From NCBI RefSeq assembly GCF_023278565.1, contig NC_064673.1, positions 2,418,001-2,482,000 of the forward strand: DNA of 64,000 nt, read 5' to 3'. The notes below the pieces were generated by a model. That model searched no databases. It was not told the DNA's origin and saw only the letters and a list, made by a program, of their open reading frames with translations. The translations under genes were made by a program, and so were the position numbers. The DNA is from Colletotrichum lupini. Lineage: Eukaryota; Ascomycota; Sordariomycetes; Glomerellales; Glomerellaceae. Shown piece after piece: positions 12,201 through 24,983 of the stretch. Position 1 is the first letter of the stretch. Each line of letters opens with the position of its first letter.

Positions 12201-12479
12201 AAGAAGTTTTTTATAATCCCGTATATAAAGAGTAAGTTATTATAAATAAATAAGTAAATTTAGTAATTTAAGAGATATAAGAACTTTTTAATATTAATAA
12301 TAAGTTAGTTTAAATATTTAGAAAAGTAGATCTAAACTTTAAAAATATTAATACTTAAAATAATTTTATAATTAAGAATAGTATTATTATTAAATTTTTA
12401 ATTATTTAGGACGCTAAGTAATTAATAAACGTACTTTAAAGTGTAATTAATAAAGCTAAAGAGGCTAATGTAGTTTTAT

Positions 12480-12885
12480 TATTATTATTAATTGTTACGA
12501 AGGTAACTTTGTTTACCTTATTATTCGCCTTATTATCAATATTACGTAAGCAAACTATATACCATATTAATCTACGATTTCTGTAGATTATTATAGGTAT
12601 TGATTATATAAGTAATACTGCTTATATAAGCTTACGTAAGCAATAGAAAGTACTAGAAGGTAACTAAATAATCTGGAATTTACTCGAGGCGGAATTACGT
12701 ATTACGATTATGCATTCACTTACGTATACGCTTATTAATTATATTATAATTAATAAGTAATAGAATATTCTAGTAGGAGGTTTTTATACCTATATATAGG
12801 CGTGTATTTACTTACCTAGACCTTTCGTTAAGTAAGCAACTTCTTATATAATAATTCAACTATATTACTCTCTTTATTACAAAAA
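12480..12885. other. less AT-rich island inside the retrotransposon, possibly a solo LTR of a second element
   Basis: Within the heavily degraded element this stretch keeps many CpA dinucleotides and has mixed composition. It begins near TGTTACGAAGG (12493) and could end at TTATTACA (12881), the TG...CA pattern of an LTR. The motif TTACGTAAGCAA occurs twice. No matching target duplication was found at these borders, so the solo-LTR reading is tentative. Confidence 0.3.
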
Positions 12886-14380
12886 CCTCTTTTATATACG
12901 CTTATTTCCCCTATATTTATATATTCTTACTTCTATATAAATATTTACTTTCTATAACCTTTATAAGAATATCCCGTATTACCTCGTTAAAGCTATACGT
13001 GCTAGATTAATTAATAAAAAGCTATAAAGGAAAGTAATATAAGATATATGATATTTTATTAAATAATAAAAGGAGTAGTTTATAAGACCTACTTAAAACG
13101 CTCTAAAAGAGTTTAAAAACTATAACTTATTAAAATTAAATTTTAAAGCTTATTAAAGAAGTTTAGTAATATTAAATATTTCTTATTATAATTATAAAAG
13201 CTATTTAGGGATATTATAAATATAAAAGTAAAAAAGCTAAGGAATATTAATATATAAGAAGAGGTTAATTATAATTTTAAATAAGGGATCTTATTTTTAT
13301 TAAAATAGGTATATACTTATAAGTACGACGTTAATAATAAGGTTAGCGAGGTAAAAGTATATATATATATAAAGGGGGATATATAACTACTTAACTCTTT
13401 ATAAAATACGTACGCTTTAATACTTATTATAAAGGCCTTTAGGCTTATAATAGTAATAACTACCTAATTTAATTTTAAAATAAACTAATATAATATTATT
13501 AACGTATTCCTTAATATACTTTTTAAGAGTAAGAAACTAGTAATTATTAAACTCTTAAAGGGATATAAAGTTATTAATAAAATAAATAAGCTCTAATACG
13601 CTCTATATAGCCTTTAAAACTTACTAATTCTTTAGTTCTAAACTTTTATTTTTATATTTTATAATATAAATATAATATATAGTTATAAAAAGATTTATAT
13701 TTACTAAACTATAAATAAGAAAGTAATATTAATATTTTATATTAATAACTTTATTATTTTATATTATTAAAATAACTAAAAAGTAGCTTAGGGGATTATT
13801 AATAATATAAAAAAATATATTAATTTTAAAAAGAATAGACTAATTAATTACTTTTTTAAAATACGGATTTTACGAAACTATATTACTTATAAGGTTTATT
13901 TTATTTATAATATATATATTAAGCGAGTTATTAAACGCTTCGATTTTATAGATTTATTATATTTAGTTACCCCTCTTTTTTAAAAAAGTTTAAACTAAAC
14001 GAGGGGTAAGTAATAAAGGAGGAAATAAAGAGCTATTAAGAGAAGGTTAGGAGTATATTTTATATAGTTATTATAATTAGATTAGACGTCGCCTTTACTT
14101 ATTTATAATTATTATAGTTCTTAACTAACCTAAGCGTAACTTATATAGTAGTTCTTTTCTAGCTTTATAAGTATAAAAGATCGACCTTAACGGGATCACG
14201 CTTTTAAAAGAAATTATATAATATAGTATACTTTTTAACTATATAATACGTATAATATATCCTAAGTACGCGCTTAACGTAATATAGTAATTTTAATACG
14301 AAAACTACTATTTAATTCGGGATAAGTAAGCTATTTTATAATAGCGCCGGTTAAAAAAGGTTAATAATAGAGGTTAGCTA

Positions 14381-14419
14381 TAATAATTAGTTATAATAAT
14401 TAGTTATAATAATTAGTTA
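14381..14419. repeat. 13-bp tandem repeat, three copies
   Basis: The unit TAATAATTAGTTA is repeated three times and continues partially, inside the degraded retrotransposon. Confidence 0.7.
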
Positions 14420-14594
14420 TAATAGTTAAAAGCGGCCCTTAACTATAGAGGTTCTAAACTTTAATAGTAATATAAAGGTTTTTTAAAAAAAAGGGCTAAA
14501 TAGGCTAATATTTATTACTCATACTAGAGCTCGTAAAGATTTTTTTTATCCTTATCGCTTCTAATATTATTTAAAGCTACTCTCTATTTAAACT

Positions 14595-14672
14595 AAATAA
14601 ATTTACTAAATAAATCTACTAAATAAATTTACTAAACAAATCTATTAAACAAATTTACTAAATAAACCTATT
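14595..14672. repeat. 13-bp tandem repeat, six copies
   Basis: Six imperfect copies of AAATAAATTTACT lie in a row, differing from each other by transitions. They probably derive from one ancestral tandem array in the retrotransposon, since mutated by RIP. Confidence 0.7.
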
Positions 14673-14734
14673 AATATATAAACTACTACCTCGACGAGAA
14701 CTTACTTTATATAAAAAAATAGATTATACTAAAC

Positions 14735-14990
14735 CTAGCTGCCTACGCGGGCTAGCACTAGGAGGTCCTGTGCGCGTTAGAGTGGGTGAAGCTCGCCCTA
14801 TAGGCGGCTGGAATTACGTAGCGGAAGGTTAGGAGTTAATAAAAGGGAGATAATAGTCGAGTCGGTTAACTACTGTTTTAGTTAGTAGTTAGGTATAAAG
14901 CGTATTATACCTAGTTTTCCCTAATACGTAATACACGGTACGGCCCCGGTAGATTGCTCCGTCGGGGGGCTAAGCGTAACTTATATTAAA
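14735..14990. other. GC-richer island inside the AT-rich retrotransposon
   Basis: About 250 bp of roughly balanced composition stands out sharply from its AT-rich surroundings. It contains short inverted repeats, for example GGTATA with TATACC and AACTACT with AGTAGTT. It codes for nothing I recognise. It may be a later insertion or a part of the element poor in RIP target sites. Confidence 0.3.
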
Positions 14991-17374
14991 GTAATTAACT
15001 ATTATATTTAATATTTTTATACAATAAGATATTTTGTGCTCTATTATAGTAGTATACCGAGTGCGCAATTATTACTTTTAATTAGAAATACTAGCTTTAT
15101 GAATAACAAAGTAATATAACGATTATTTTAGGAATATATAATATTCTTTTTTAGCGGCCTAATTTAATAAAAATTAGTATGCTAAGTAATAGTTACGATA
15201 TTAATTACTAAAGCTAAGCTTTTTTATTTTAAAAAAACTATAAAAAAGACTATAGTTTTAAAGCGCTTTTTTAAGGATATTACCCTTAATTTAAAAAAAG
15301 TATAGTTAGTTAATTACGATAATTAGTAAACGATTTAACTTATTATAAAAAAAGGAAAAAGAATAATTATTTAACTTTATTATATTAATATATAGAATAT
15401 ATAACTAAGATAAGAGTATATTAGAAGTAGCTTCGAAGTTATTTATATATTAATAAAAAATATATTAATAAGTAGACTTATTAAAAACCTTTTACGAGCT
15501 AAGTTTAAATATTTCTATATATTTTTTAATTTTTATAATATATAAAAAGCTATTATAAATAGTTAAAATAGTTAAAAATAATTAATTTAAACTATATTTA
15601 AAAAAACTTAATACCTAAAAATAAATAATAAATAGAACTTAGAGTACGGCCCGGAGGCTTAAAATAAATAAAATAAAAACTTTTTATAGCCTCAAGGCTT
15701 AAATTCTTAAAATAACTTTATTTTATAAAGTATATATATATAAAATAAGACCTAGGCTTATATTTATTATTTAAACTCTTAGTTTATAAAGTACGTAATT
15801 ATTAAGAATATAGTATTATTAAAGAAGAGGGTTAGTATACGTATTAAGAAATATATTTTATATATTTCGAAATTTATAAAACTAAGAGTAATAGGGGTAA
15901 TAAGGGGCGTAAGAACTAAAATAATTATTAAGTTAACGACTTAGGGTATAAAAATAAGTAATATAATAAGAAGTTAATTATAAATAATTATAATAAATAT
16001 AAGAGAGGACTAGGGGTATATATTAAAAAAGTCCTTTATATAAAAGCTAATATAGTTTTTATATATCCTCTAGTTATTATATATCTAGCGGACGATATTA
16101 TAAAACTTAATAATATTTTATTAAAATTATAATTAAAAGTGCGCTTTTTAATAATAAAAAAGGATAATATATTTATAAAAAAGGGAGCGTTATTTATAAT
16201 AACCTCGGTAAGAGCCTAGGCTATTAGCTATAAAACGACTAATATATTAATATATTTTTTAACTAAATAGCTATTAAAATAGTACGTATATTAGTTATTA
16301 TTTTTTATAAAATAATAATTACTATCCTTAGGGTCGGTATACTAAAGGGCTATTTTAAAATAGGGTAAGTATTAGATTTCTTATTCTTTAAAAGCCTCTT
16401 TTTTAAGCTTTTTAAGGACTAAGTATACGTTAAATAGGCCTAAAATAGTAAAAAGAACTATACTTATTACGGAGGGTATTTTAGTTTCTTAGTATTTTTT
16501 TTTATTTTTTATTACTTTTTTAAAAAGAGCTAGTCTTATGTTTTTTAAATTTTAAAATAATATTAAATATAAACTTTTAAAATAATAAGTATATAATAAT
16601 TTTTTTTTAAAAAGCTTATTATTTAAATTAGTTTTATTTTTATTTTTAAGCTCTAAAGGGGGGATAAGTAAAAGCTTATTAAAGTTCTTACTATTATTAT
16701 TTATTTTATTATTATCTTTATTATAACCGCTAAAGAGAGCCTCGAACTTAATAAAATCCTTAATATTTTAATTAATAGTTTTAATATCCTCTTAGCTAAA
16801 GAAAAAAAGCTTAATAGCTAGGCCTTAATAAATAAATAAGAGGTTATAAGGGAAAGTAATAACTTAAAAGGGCTTATTAATATTGTTATTTATTTAAACT
16901 CTTAATAAATTATATAATACGTATATAAGAAGTATTATAAAAATTATATAAAACTTATTATTATTTTTAAATATATTAAATATTTATATTTAAAATAAAA
17001 TTAATAAACGATTTAATAATATAAGTATATATACGTAATAAACGGGGGTATTTATAATAATTATAAAAAGTTAAAAAGAGGAAAAAAAATAATAACTAAG
17101 TAACGCTATAAGAATTTAAATATATATAAAGTAGCTAAATAGCCTCGCTCTTAGTAATTTATATACTAAAAGTAATAAAATACGCGCTATTCTAAGTTAG
17201 GATTTTATTTAGTTTAAATAAAGGGATATATTTATAATAAACGCGGTTTAAAAAATATATATCCCTTATAGTTATTTTTTTTTTTTTATATTTAACTAAA
17301 TTAGGCCTTTATAAGGGTATTTAGAGATTTTATTTTAAGTATAATAGCTCCTTAATAGTAGTAATTAAGGGGTA

Positions 17375-17551
17375 TATTACGTAATAAGGATAGTAATCGT
17401 ATCTTATAAAGTGCCCGTTACGTACTAAATTACGTATTTATTTTAAATATTATATATATAGACCTTTTCTTTTTATCTATTTTTACTTTAATAGTTAAGC
17501 TACTTTTATTGTACTCCGTATGCCTATTACTACGTGCTATAACTCGTGATA
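17375..17551. repeat. right LTR of the RIP-degraded retrotransposon
   Basis: A 177-bp partner of the left LTR, directly followed by the target duplication ATACA and normal-composition DNA. Its last part is less mutated (GTACTCCGTATGCC is readable), so it gives the better view of the ancestral LTR. Confidence 0.85.
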
Positions 17552-17556
17552 ATACA

Positions 17557-18762
17557 CGAGCGCCTTGTTTTGAAATGTAGTATCCTTATATTTTGATCAG
17601 GCGAAAAAGAATCCCCCCTTTTCCTCAGCTCCTTCAAGTGAAAGGAAAACTTCTTCATTATTTCGCTAGCATTATGATACAAAATTTCCATTGCTCACGT
17701 GTAGTGGAAACCCTTACCGGTCGGTCCAGGCACGTGGGGGACCAGCTACATGACTCAGGCGAATGAGGTCCAAGTTCCCGTTCTTTGAAAGGGGTTGCCA
17801 CTGATGACCTAAGCCTCCCGGCATTTCTAGAGTCTAGACCGCGCTCCCAGCGGACCGCGCAAACCAAACATAGCGCCGAAATCGAACATGTGGTTCTCAA
17901 TGAGGCGGTAGAACTGGGCATGGAGTGATGGGAAGACCCTTGAGTTTAGCCCCTGGCGGAACAGATATTTACGGCAGCAGAGACACAGACAAGATTTCTG
18001 GTTGGCCGAGCTCGGATGACAGCAAGCTGCAGCGAATCGGGTGCTTCCGAGTGGGAACCACACCATCGAGGGGAACTCTCGAGTCTTATGCAGGATCTTC
18101 GGGTTCGCCCTAAGGCCATCCTATGGCACTAGTTTTCTTGCAACCTCATAGACAGCTCCGTGATATTGTGTCATCTCGACTGACATGGCGGTTTATCACC
18201 ATTTCCGAAGGCCAGCACATCATCCGAAAGACGCGTCAAAGAGAAAAGGGAAAGCCCATGACGACATGTTTAGTTCCATATTGCATACCATCCGCAAGCC
18301 AAGGCCGTGCAGCGACTCACAGGGAGCCCCCTGGCGAATGACGGCAAGCATCCCGATTTTGTTAGGTAATAGCAAGTCGGGCCCTAACGAACTTGCGCCA
18401 AAACATGGTGTGCTAGCACGTTCATGGAAATTCGATCTGCTGCTTCTCGTGGAGCGGTTTCGGCCCAAGTGGAGTTTGATGGATACGAGGAAGTATTTCC
18501 GGTATGAGAACCTTTCCAGGTTACCGGAGGGTCCGGGTGACAAGTTGCCGACGTCGTGAACCGCCGGTCCGGTTCTACTTATAAGAAAGGGGTCTTCCCC
18601 CATACTTTTCCCCACGATCCACTTGTGCCTCCCACAAGGTCAGAATTTTTCTTTGGTAATATATTGTGCTTTTGTCTCTTGCTTTTCTGCTTCTTCTCTC
18701 GGCTCCATTCTGCTCCGCTGCCAACTTAGAAGATACTCGCTCGCTTTCTGACCGTCGATGCA
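17557..18762. other. intergenic and presumed promoter/5'UTR of the ThrE-like gene
   Basis: About 1.2 kb of normal composition. The last 150 bases are pyrimidine-rich, as is common in fungal 5' leaders. No separate gene was seen. Confidence 0.4.
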
Positions 18763-21466
18763 ATGGCGGGAATCTCACAGTCCTCTCCCGATGATGACCC
18801 TGGTCCCGAGCCCGGCGGCATCGGCTCGGCCTCTACGGCGGCACCTGAGCCGGTGGAATCCGCTTCCGAGCCAACATCCGGCTCCGACACGGCCGGGACA
18901 AGCATGCCTTCCGAGGCCGCAGCTGCAGCCGCCCTAAGGAAAGAGAAAGGCCGCGTCCGATTTAACAGCAATGCGGCCGCGACCAAGCCTCCTACATCAC
19001 CACCAGCAGTCCCAACTACACCCAAGCTTGCTCCGGCACAGCCTACCAGACCATCTATCCTACGAGGTGGTTCCGGCAGTTCCATTCCTACCGTGGCTAC
19101 TTTCGCCAAAGAGGAACCCCATCCGCCGGATGAGAATGAACGCCAAGAGGCCAAGTCTGCCGCGGCAGCTGCTCAAGAGCGAGCCCGGCAGATGGCTGAG
19201 AATGTTCACTTCGGCTCGCCGACGCGCGAAAACCGAGACTCACTCGAGTCCGCTACTACCACCACCGCAAGCGAGTATGACCTCGGAGGAGGAGAGGGAG
19301 CCGGAGGATACATTGCTCTCCAAGATCTCCATTCCCGCCAGCCACTCAATGGCGATTCAGCCGAGGCTGAGAAGAAAGCTCACGAGCACCATGCCGCCCT
19401 GAACGACGAGGCTTACAAAATTGTAAGAGCTCACACCTGGCGCCTCGCCGAGAAACCCGAGAGCGTCGCCGGTCCATCCAACGCCCAGGAAGCAGACATC
19501 CACAAGGTCACCGAGCATCTCCTACAAGAGATCAACGATGGTCAATACGATGGTGTTTACTCTGTCCCTGCGCCCACGGAGTACCGCGGTAGCGTTCTTT
19601 CGCAGCTTCTAAAGCTGTACAAGCCTGCGGAATCAGGCAATCAGTACCAGTCGTCCGGGCAGACCAATCGCAGCTCCGTCACCTCTTTCTCCTTTGGTGG
19701 ACCGCTGCCGGGAGCGGGCACGCCGGGCTCCAACTCAGGCACCGCGACCCCCACGACGCCCAAGAAGAAGAAGTGGTACGAGGCAAACCGCTCCCAGGAG
19801 ACCCTCGTCAACCTCATCGAAGCCTCGGCCCGCCTCGCCAACCCTAATACGCAAGGAAAGACTGACGAGTCACCCAAGAATGGCAAGGCGGCTGGTAAAA
19901 AGACGCGGCCGAAGCATAAGCGAACCGCCAGCAACTCCATCGCTGCGTACCTAGCCAGACAAGAAGAGGAGGCCAAGATTACTGTCCACATCGCTGAGAC
20001 GCTTTCCAGACAGGAGTATATCATCACACTCTGCAAGGCTTTGATGCTCTTTGGTGCACCAACGCATCGTCTCGAGGAGTACCTCAGCACAACGGCCAAG
20101 GTCCTTGAGATTGATGGTCATTTCCTGTATCTCCCAGGATGCATGATCATCTCTTTCGACGATCGGTCCACCCATACAACCGAAGTCCGCATCGTCCGCG
20201 TAGCCCAGGGTATCGACCTCGGAAAGCTCAGAGACGCGCATCACGTCTATAAGGAAGTCATTCACGATGTCGTCAGCGTCGACGAGGGCATTCAACGATT
20301 GGACACCCTCATCAAGGTCAAGGACAAGTTCCACGCCTGGATCCGAGTTCTTGTCTTTGGTCTAACCAGCGCCACGGCTGCCCCCTTCTCGTTCGGCGCT
20401 CGCATGATTGATCTCCCGCTATGCTTCTTCTTTGGCTGCCTCGTCGGTTTTCTGCAGCTCATCGTGGCTGCCAACTCCAAGCTATACAGTAACGTCCTCG
20501 AGGTGACGGCTACCGTCCTGGTAAGTTTCTTGGCACGAGCCTTCGGCAGTATCAAGGGCGGCGAGCTCTTCTGCTTCTCGGCCCTGGCCCAGGGAGGCAT
20601 CGTCATGCTTCTACCTGGATACCTAGTTTGTAAGTGACCTCTTCGCGCTACCTACCCCATCGTGATGTTCCGCTCGAGCTGTACCTCCTTTTTCTCTGCG
20701 CTTCTCGCGTACGTGTTGGGGATGCTACTTGCCTACGGGCACCAAAAACCTAGGACAAGCCGCTGATGGCCCAGTGTGTTCCGCCCTCGAGCTCCAGTCC
20801 CGCGCCATCGTCCCCGGTTCGATTCGCATCGTCTACGCCATCATTTACTCCCTCTTCCTCGGCTTCGGCATCACGATCGGCGCTGTCCTCTACGGCATGT
20901 TCGACGAAAATGCCGTCTCCACGACAAGCTGCACCAACTCGATCCCCACTTACTACACCTTCATCTTCGTGCCCCTTTTCGTCCTCTGCATCAGTGTCCT
21001 GTATCAGGCTAAATGGCGCCAGATGCCTGTCATGCTCGTTGTTGCCTTCGCCGGCTACATTGTCAACTACTTTAGTAGTTTGCGCTTCAGCGCCGCACCA
21101 CAGGTCGCCAATGCCCTCGGCGCGCTTACTGTTGGTGTCCTGGCGAACCTGTACTCGCGTCTGAGGCACGGCGTCGCGGCAGCCACACTCATTCCGGCCA
21201 TCTTCACGCAGGTGCCCGGAGGTCTGGCGTCTACCGGAGGATTGCTGAGTGGTCTGAGTGCGGCCAACGCAATCACCAACTCGACGCACGCCGTCAATGG
21301 CACAAGCTCTGTTCAATACTCTGGAGGCGAGTCCCTGAATACGGTCGTATTCAACGTCGCCGCCTCCATGATCCAGATTGCCATCGGTATTGCCGTTGGT
21401 CTGTTCATCAGCGCGTTGATCATCTACCCGCTCGGCAAGCGCCGCAGCGGTCTGTTCAGTTTCTGA
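18763..21466 (+). CDS. ThrE/Prm10-type multi-pass membrane transporter (DUF1212 family)
   Basis: Exons 18763-20629 and 20775-21466 (intron of 145 bp, CTGAT branch) give 852 residues. The first 400 residues are a hydrophilic, Ala/Pro/Ser-rich cytosolic region with a basic stretch (KKTRPKHKRTASNS). A ThrE domain starts near 407 (KITVHIAETLSRQEYI) with FGAPTHRLEEYL, followed by about ten hydrophobic segments. The splice restores YLVLCSALELQSR, the conserved start of the second ThrE half. Bacterial ThrE exports threonine/serine. Yeast Prm10 belongs to this family with unclear substrate, so transport of a small polar molecule is inferred only. No neighbour suggests a pathway. The start codon is the first in frame and in a usual context (GCAATGGC). 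Confidence 0.9.
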
Positions 21467-24400
21467 ACATGTGCCAAGCCACACGCCTGGCATATTCAAC
21501 TGCAACTTCGTAGTCTTCTCTTCAAGTCCTGTTCTCTTTTTTAGCATCATGTCTAGCCTTTAGTCCATCGTATTCCACTGGACCATTCCATGTAGTTCAA
21601 CAACCCAAATCAGGCCGGTGGCGGCGCCCTGCCCTACTTCAAGGCCTTTCATAGCGATCATAGCACCAGTCCTTCAAGAGGAAACAACAGCAAAAGTAAA
21701 AGTCATGTACGTATGTAGATTATTGCAAACTAGGAAAATGCAAGGCGTTGGGGTAGATAGAAAGGAACTCAGTCATTACCGATGATCTCGTACTTTAATC
21801 TAAGCTGCCTTCGATGTTACGGAAGACCTTTCACGAGTGCTGATGTCGCAACGATGTCTTGTACACTTTTTAGGGGCGTCCAAAGCATCGGAGTTCCCTC
21901 ACTCTTGGTCTACCATACACGGCGATAGAGCAAGGAGACAGCCGAATTATCCTCCGCAATGCACAGGGCGATTCAAGAGATAACGCCAGACCGAGTACCT
22001 GAAACTGATGAATTGGTACGGTAGCTTCAATGGAGAGAGGGAGGGAGGGAGGCATTGTGGCAACCGCGTTGGACGAGACAAATAGTGATGAACCCTTACC
22101 CACGAGTCAACTTCAGCATTGTACAAACGATGAGAGAAAACGACATGGAGATATGCTATCGTAGCTAACAATCTAGATCATCGCGATCTTTGGCCAAACT
22201 CATCTATCGCAGTTGTCGGTTGACGAGATCTTGGCGAGGCGCAAAAGGCGGAAGTGCGCCACACAATGTCTTAGGCCCGGCCCGAAAGTTCGCACTCGAT
22301 CTTGGTCTCAGTTTGACGTACGGAATGAGATAACAGTGCGAAGATCGCCGCCCAGCGCGCCTGACATTGATGCACGCTGGCAATGTGTGAAAGGGCCGAC
22401 GACGTCAAGGGTTAATGCTTTCAGAAGATACCGTTCCCAAAGGGCGAATCGCTGCCTTTCGCGATGCTTCATCTGACTTCACCTGTTACACTGCTCTGTC
22501 GAGGCTACACAACATCATTAATAATGTCTCTGATCTCGACAAGCAACCTTGGCAGGTGCCACGATACGTGCGCATGATAGACGTCGAAAAACGACGTCAT
22601 GTATACTAGATTACACACGCATACCCATAACGAACTTCCGTTCAAAGCCAACTCTGCCAATAGCCCTTTGGAAGAACTTCAACGGTGAGCCTCAGCACGA
22701 CCAGTCACATGTTCATCTTTAGATCACACTTCGCTCTCCTTTTCATAAGCTCCCAGTGCCTCCTCAATCATCCTCGAGTGTGTTAGAACACCTGATAAAA
22801 CAACTTCATGGAGTTGTTATACGGAGCGGCAATCGCATGCGTAATTTGCCATTCTCAATGATAGCAGAAAGATGTGACTTCGTAGTAAAAAAATACTCAA
22901 CAAATCAAAAATTTAATACTTTACTACCTTGCCCAGGAAGTGAACAATTTTACGTGCCGTAATCGGAAGAAGGCAAGCCAGCGCGCAATTGAGCATCACT
23001 ATTGTCCTAGCTTAGTCGGTCACAAGTTTGCCGCAAGCCAAAGTGCTTTCAACACGCTTAGCACTCGTGCTCTCTGGCTTCTGGTTACATGTGGCGTTGC
23101 GTGCTCAAGATGCTTTGAACCCCGATTTCGGGGTGATAGCGGCACTGACAATAGTGTAGCATTATCTCAGCTTTTCTCAGCTCAGATAAGTCTCCTCTGA
23201 ACTCGTGGTGCGCCAAGTCTAAATCGTGAAATGAGTATCAGTGCCACGAGTGCATTACTGCATATAATCTTTTGGTAAAAAGCCCTTGCTCGTCCGGGGG
23301 TCATGCGGCTTGTCAATATGGCTGCGTGTGCGGCTGTATCTGCAGTTGTGGGATGAGGCATTTTCACAAAGCGCCTCACTAAGTCGTCGCTACTCTTCGT
23401 GTGATCATACCCCTCGTAGAGGCTGACAAGACTCTGTGTTGGTCCAGGCCCCTCAACCTTAAACGCATTAAGCATCGTAGTATTCGGTCAAGCGTCCAGG
23501 ATCCCGATCCGTCACCTGCATCAGAGAGCTTTCTTCAGCTTTCCGGATTGGATCACGTTGAGGGGTCTCCAACGTCCACAGCCGAAGCGAAGCCAAATGA
23601 GTAAGTAATGGCTTACTTGACCCTTCTTCAATCTCTTTCTTCAAAAGTGAGTCAAAATTCAGCTTTTGCGACATCAACGCTGTCCATCGGATGTGATGTC
23701 ACTTCCAAGGAAAGCACATATGGCCTCCAGGGTAGAAAAGGCGGGCTTCGAAGAGTATCTCAAAAGTCAGGGTGTCAGTGGCTCGCGATTTATGGTTACA
23801 CAAGCCCGGAAATCACCAAGTCTTATTACGAGAGGCTATGCCACGATCAGCGATTGGTAATTCGGATCTCGCAGTAGAGAGAACGTCTTCGGCGCGGACA
23901 AGAGACAGAGCCAAGCTAATGTGAGACAGTAAGCGCCTCCGGCCGATTACGCCAACGCCAAGTAAACGTCCCGTTTTGGGCCGCAACTTAACATGCCAGT
24001 CTAAGCTTCTTTGGAATGGATCCAGGTGTCAATTCAGTTGGGAAATCTGCACAGCCGAGATAGGCAGCGGATCCCGTGGATTTCATAACTTGGAGTTGTT
24101 GAATGACGGGTCTGAAATGCAAAGTTGCAAGAATGTTTGGAAGATGAGGAGAATTTATGAGCATTCCTCTTCGCCAGTTATTGCCATGCCCATCTATAAC
24201 ACCAGATCGAGCCCGAGTCGGGATACTTTGAGTAAACCTTGACTCGGGAACACAAGACACCCGCCGCCGGGTTCCGCCCTGTCAAAGACACGAGACGACA
24301 CAAGCCGATTTCCACCTTCAGGTTTCACCCCAACTTTTTTCTTGGTGTGAGGTGTCAGCCCGTCCGAACGAAAGCGTCAACTTTGTTCGGGAAGCTTAAC

Positions 24401-24983
24401 AATCGTAATTAAGTGCCCGGTTCTAACGATTTTCGATTCAAAAAGCCTCCATCTGGCCGCCACCTTTCTGCTTACCGCAAACAACGTTTCTCAAGCACAG
24501 CGGCCGGCCCGAAGTCACCATTCTGTCATACCGGCTGGCTTACACGCACTTACACAGATCGCTCACCTCAACCCAGAGCTGCCACATGCCACCGACGCGA
24601 AGGGGGCTTTTCCTATAGAGGAGCTGTGGCTCGGGAGCCGAGACGGATTTTGACGTGGAGTTACGTTCTGGCCATCATCGCTAAGTAGTTAAGTACGGAT
24701 TCGAGGAGGGCATCGTCATTTGCGGCTGAAAGCTAGGAGCGAGAGGTCGGCACGGAGTAATTATTGCATCCCACACTTGTACAGACGAGGCTCAAAGAGG
24801 GCGATCTTGGGTGAGAGACCCCGCCGAGAGTCTTCGGGGGCCCGTATAACAACTTTGGAACCACCTTTCTCGACATCCAGGGTACCTCCCTCGCCCAGTC
24901 CTTCCCGACTCTATTCTCTCCGCACCGTTAGCCAAGGGACACACTTCTTCTTTGAATAGGTTGCTTGGCTATCAACCTTCAAC
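21467..24983. other. long intergenic region, nothing recognised
   Basis: About 3.5 kb without a protein-like frame or RNA gene that I can support. A purine tract (GGGAGGGAGGGAGG) lies near 22040. The last few hundred bases must include the promoter of the acyltransferase-3 gene. Confidence 0.4.

Larger units (their letters stand above)
9042..17551. mobile_element. RIP-degraded LTR retrotransposon, complete with both LTRs
   Basis: An 8.5-kb, very AT-rich block bounded by two 177-bp direct repeats and flanked on both sides by the pentamer ATACA (9037-9041 and 17552-17556), the expected 5-bp target duplication. Composition switches from normal to AT-rich at exactly these borders. A purine tract (AATTAAGGGG, 17363-17372) sits just before the right LTR, as a polypurine tract should for a plus-strand element. 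No open frame of 60 codons survives inside, and stops are frequent in all six frames, so gag and pol cannot be identified and Gypsy versus Copia cannot be decided. Differences between the LTRs are all transitions, typical of RIP. Confidence 0.85.

Noticed and set aside
14381..14672. CRISPR-like array of short repeats
   Set aside because: The repeats are head-to-tail without unique spacers, and the genome is eukaryotic.
9042..17551. Possible centromere or mitochondrial-derived DNA because of very high AT content
   Set aside because: LTRs, target duplication and transition-only differences explain the block as one RIP-degraded retrotransposon.
20750..21550. 266-codon minus-strand frame antisense to the ThrE-like gene
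   Set aside because: Shadow of the well supported transporter exon.
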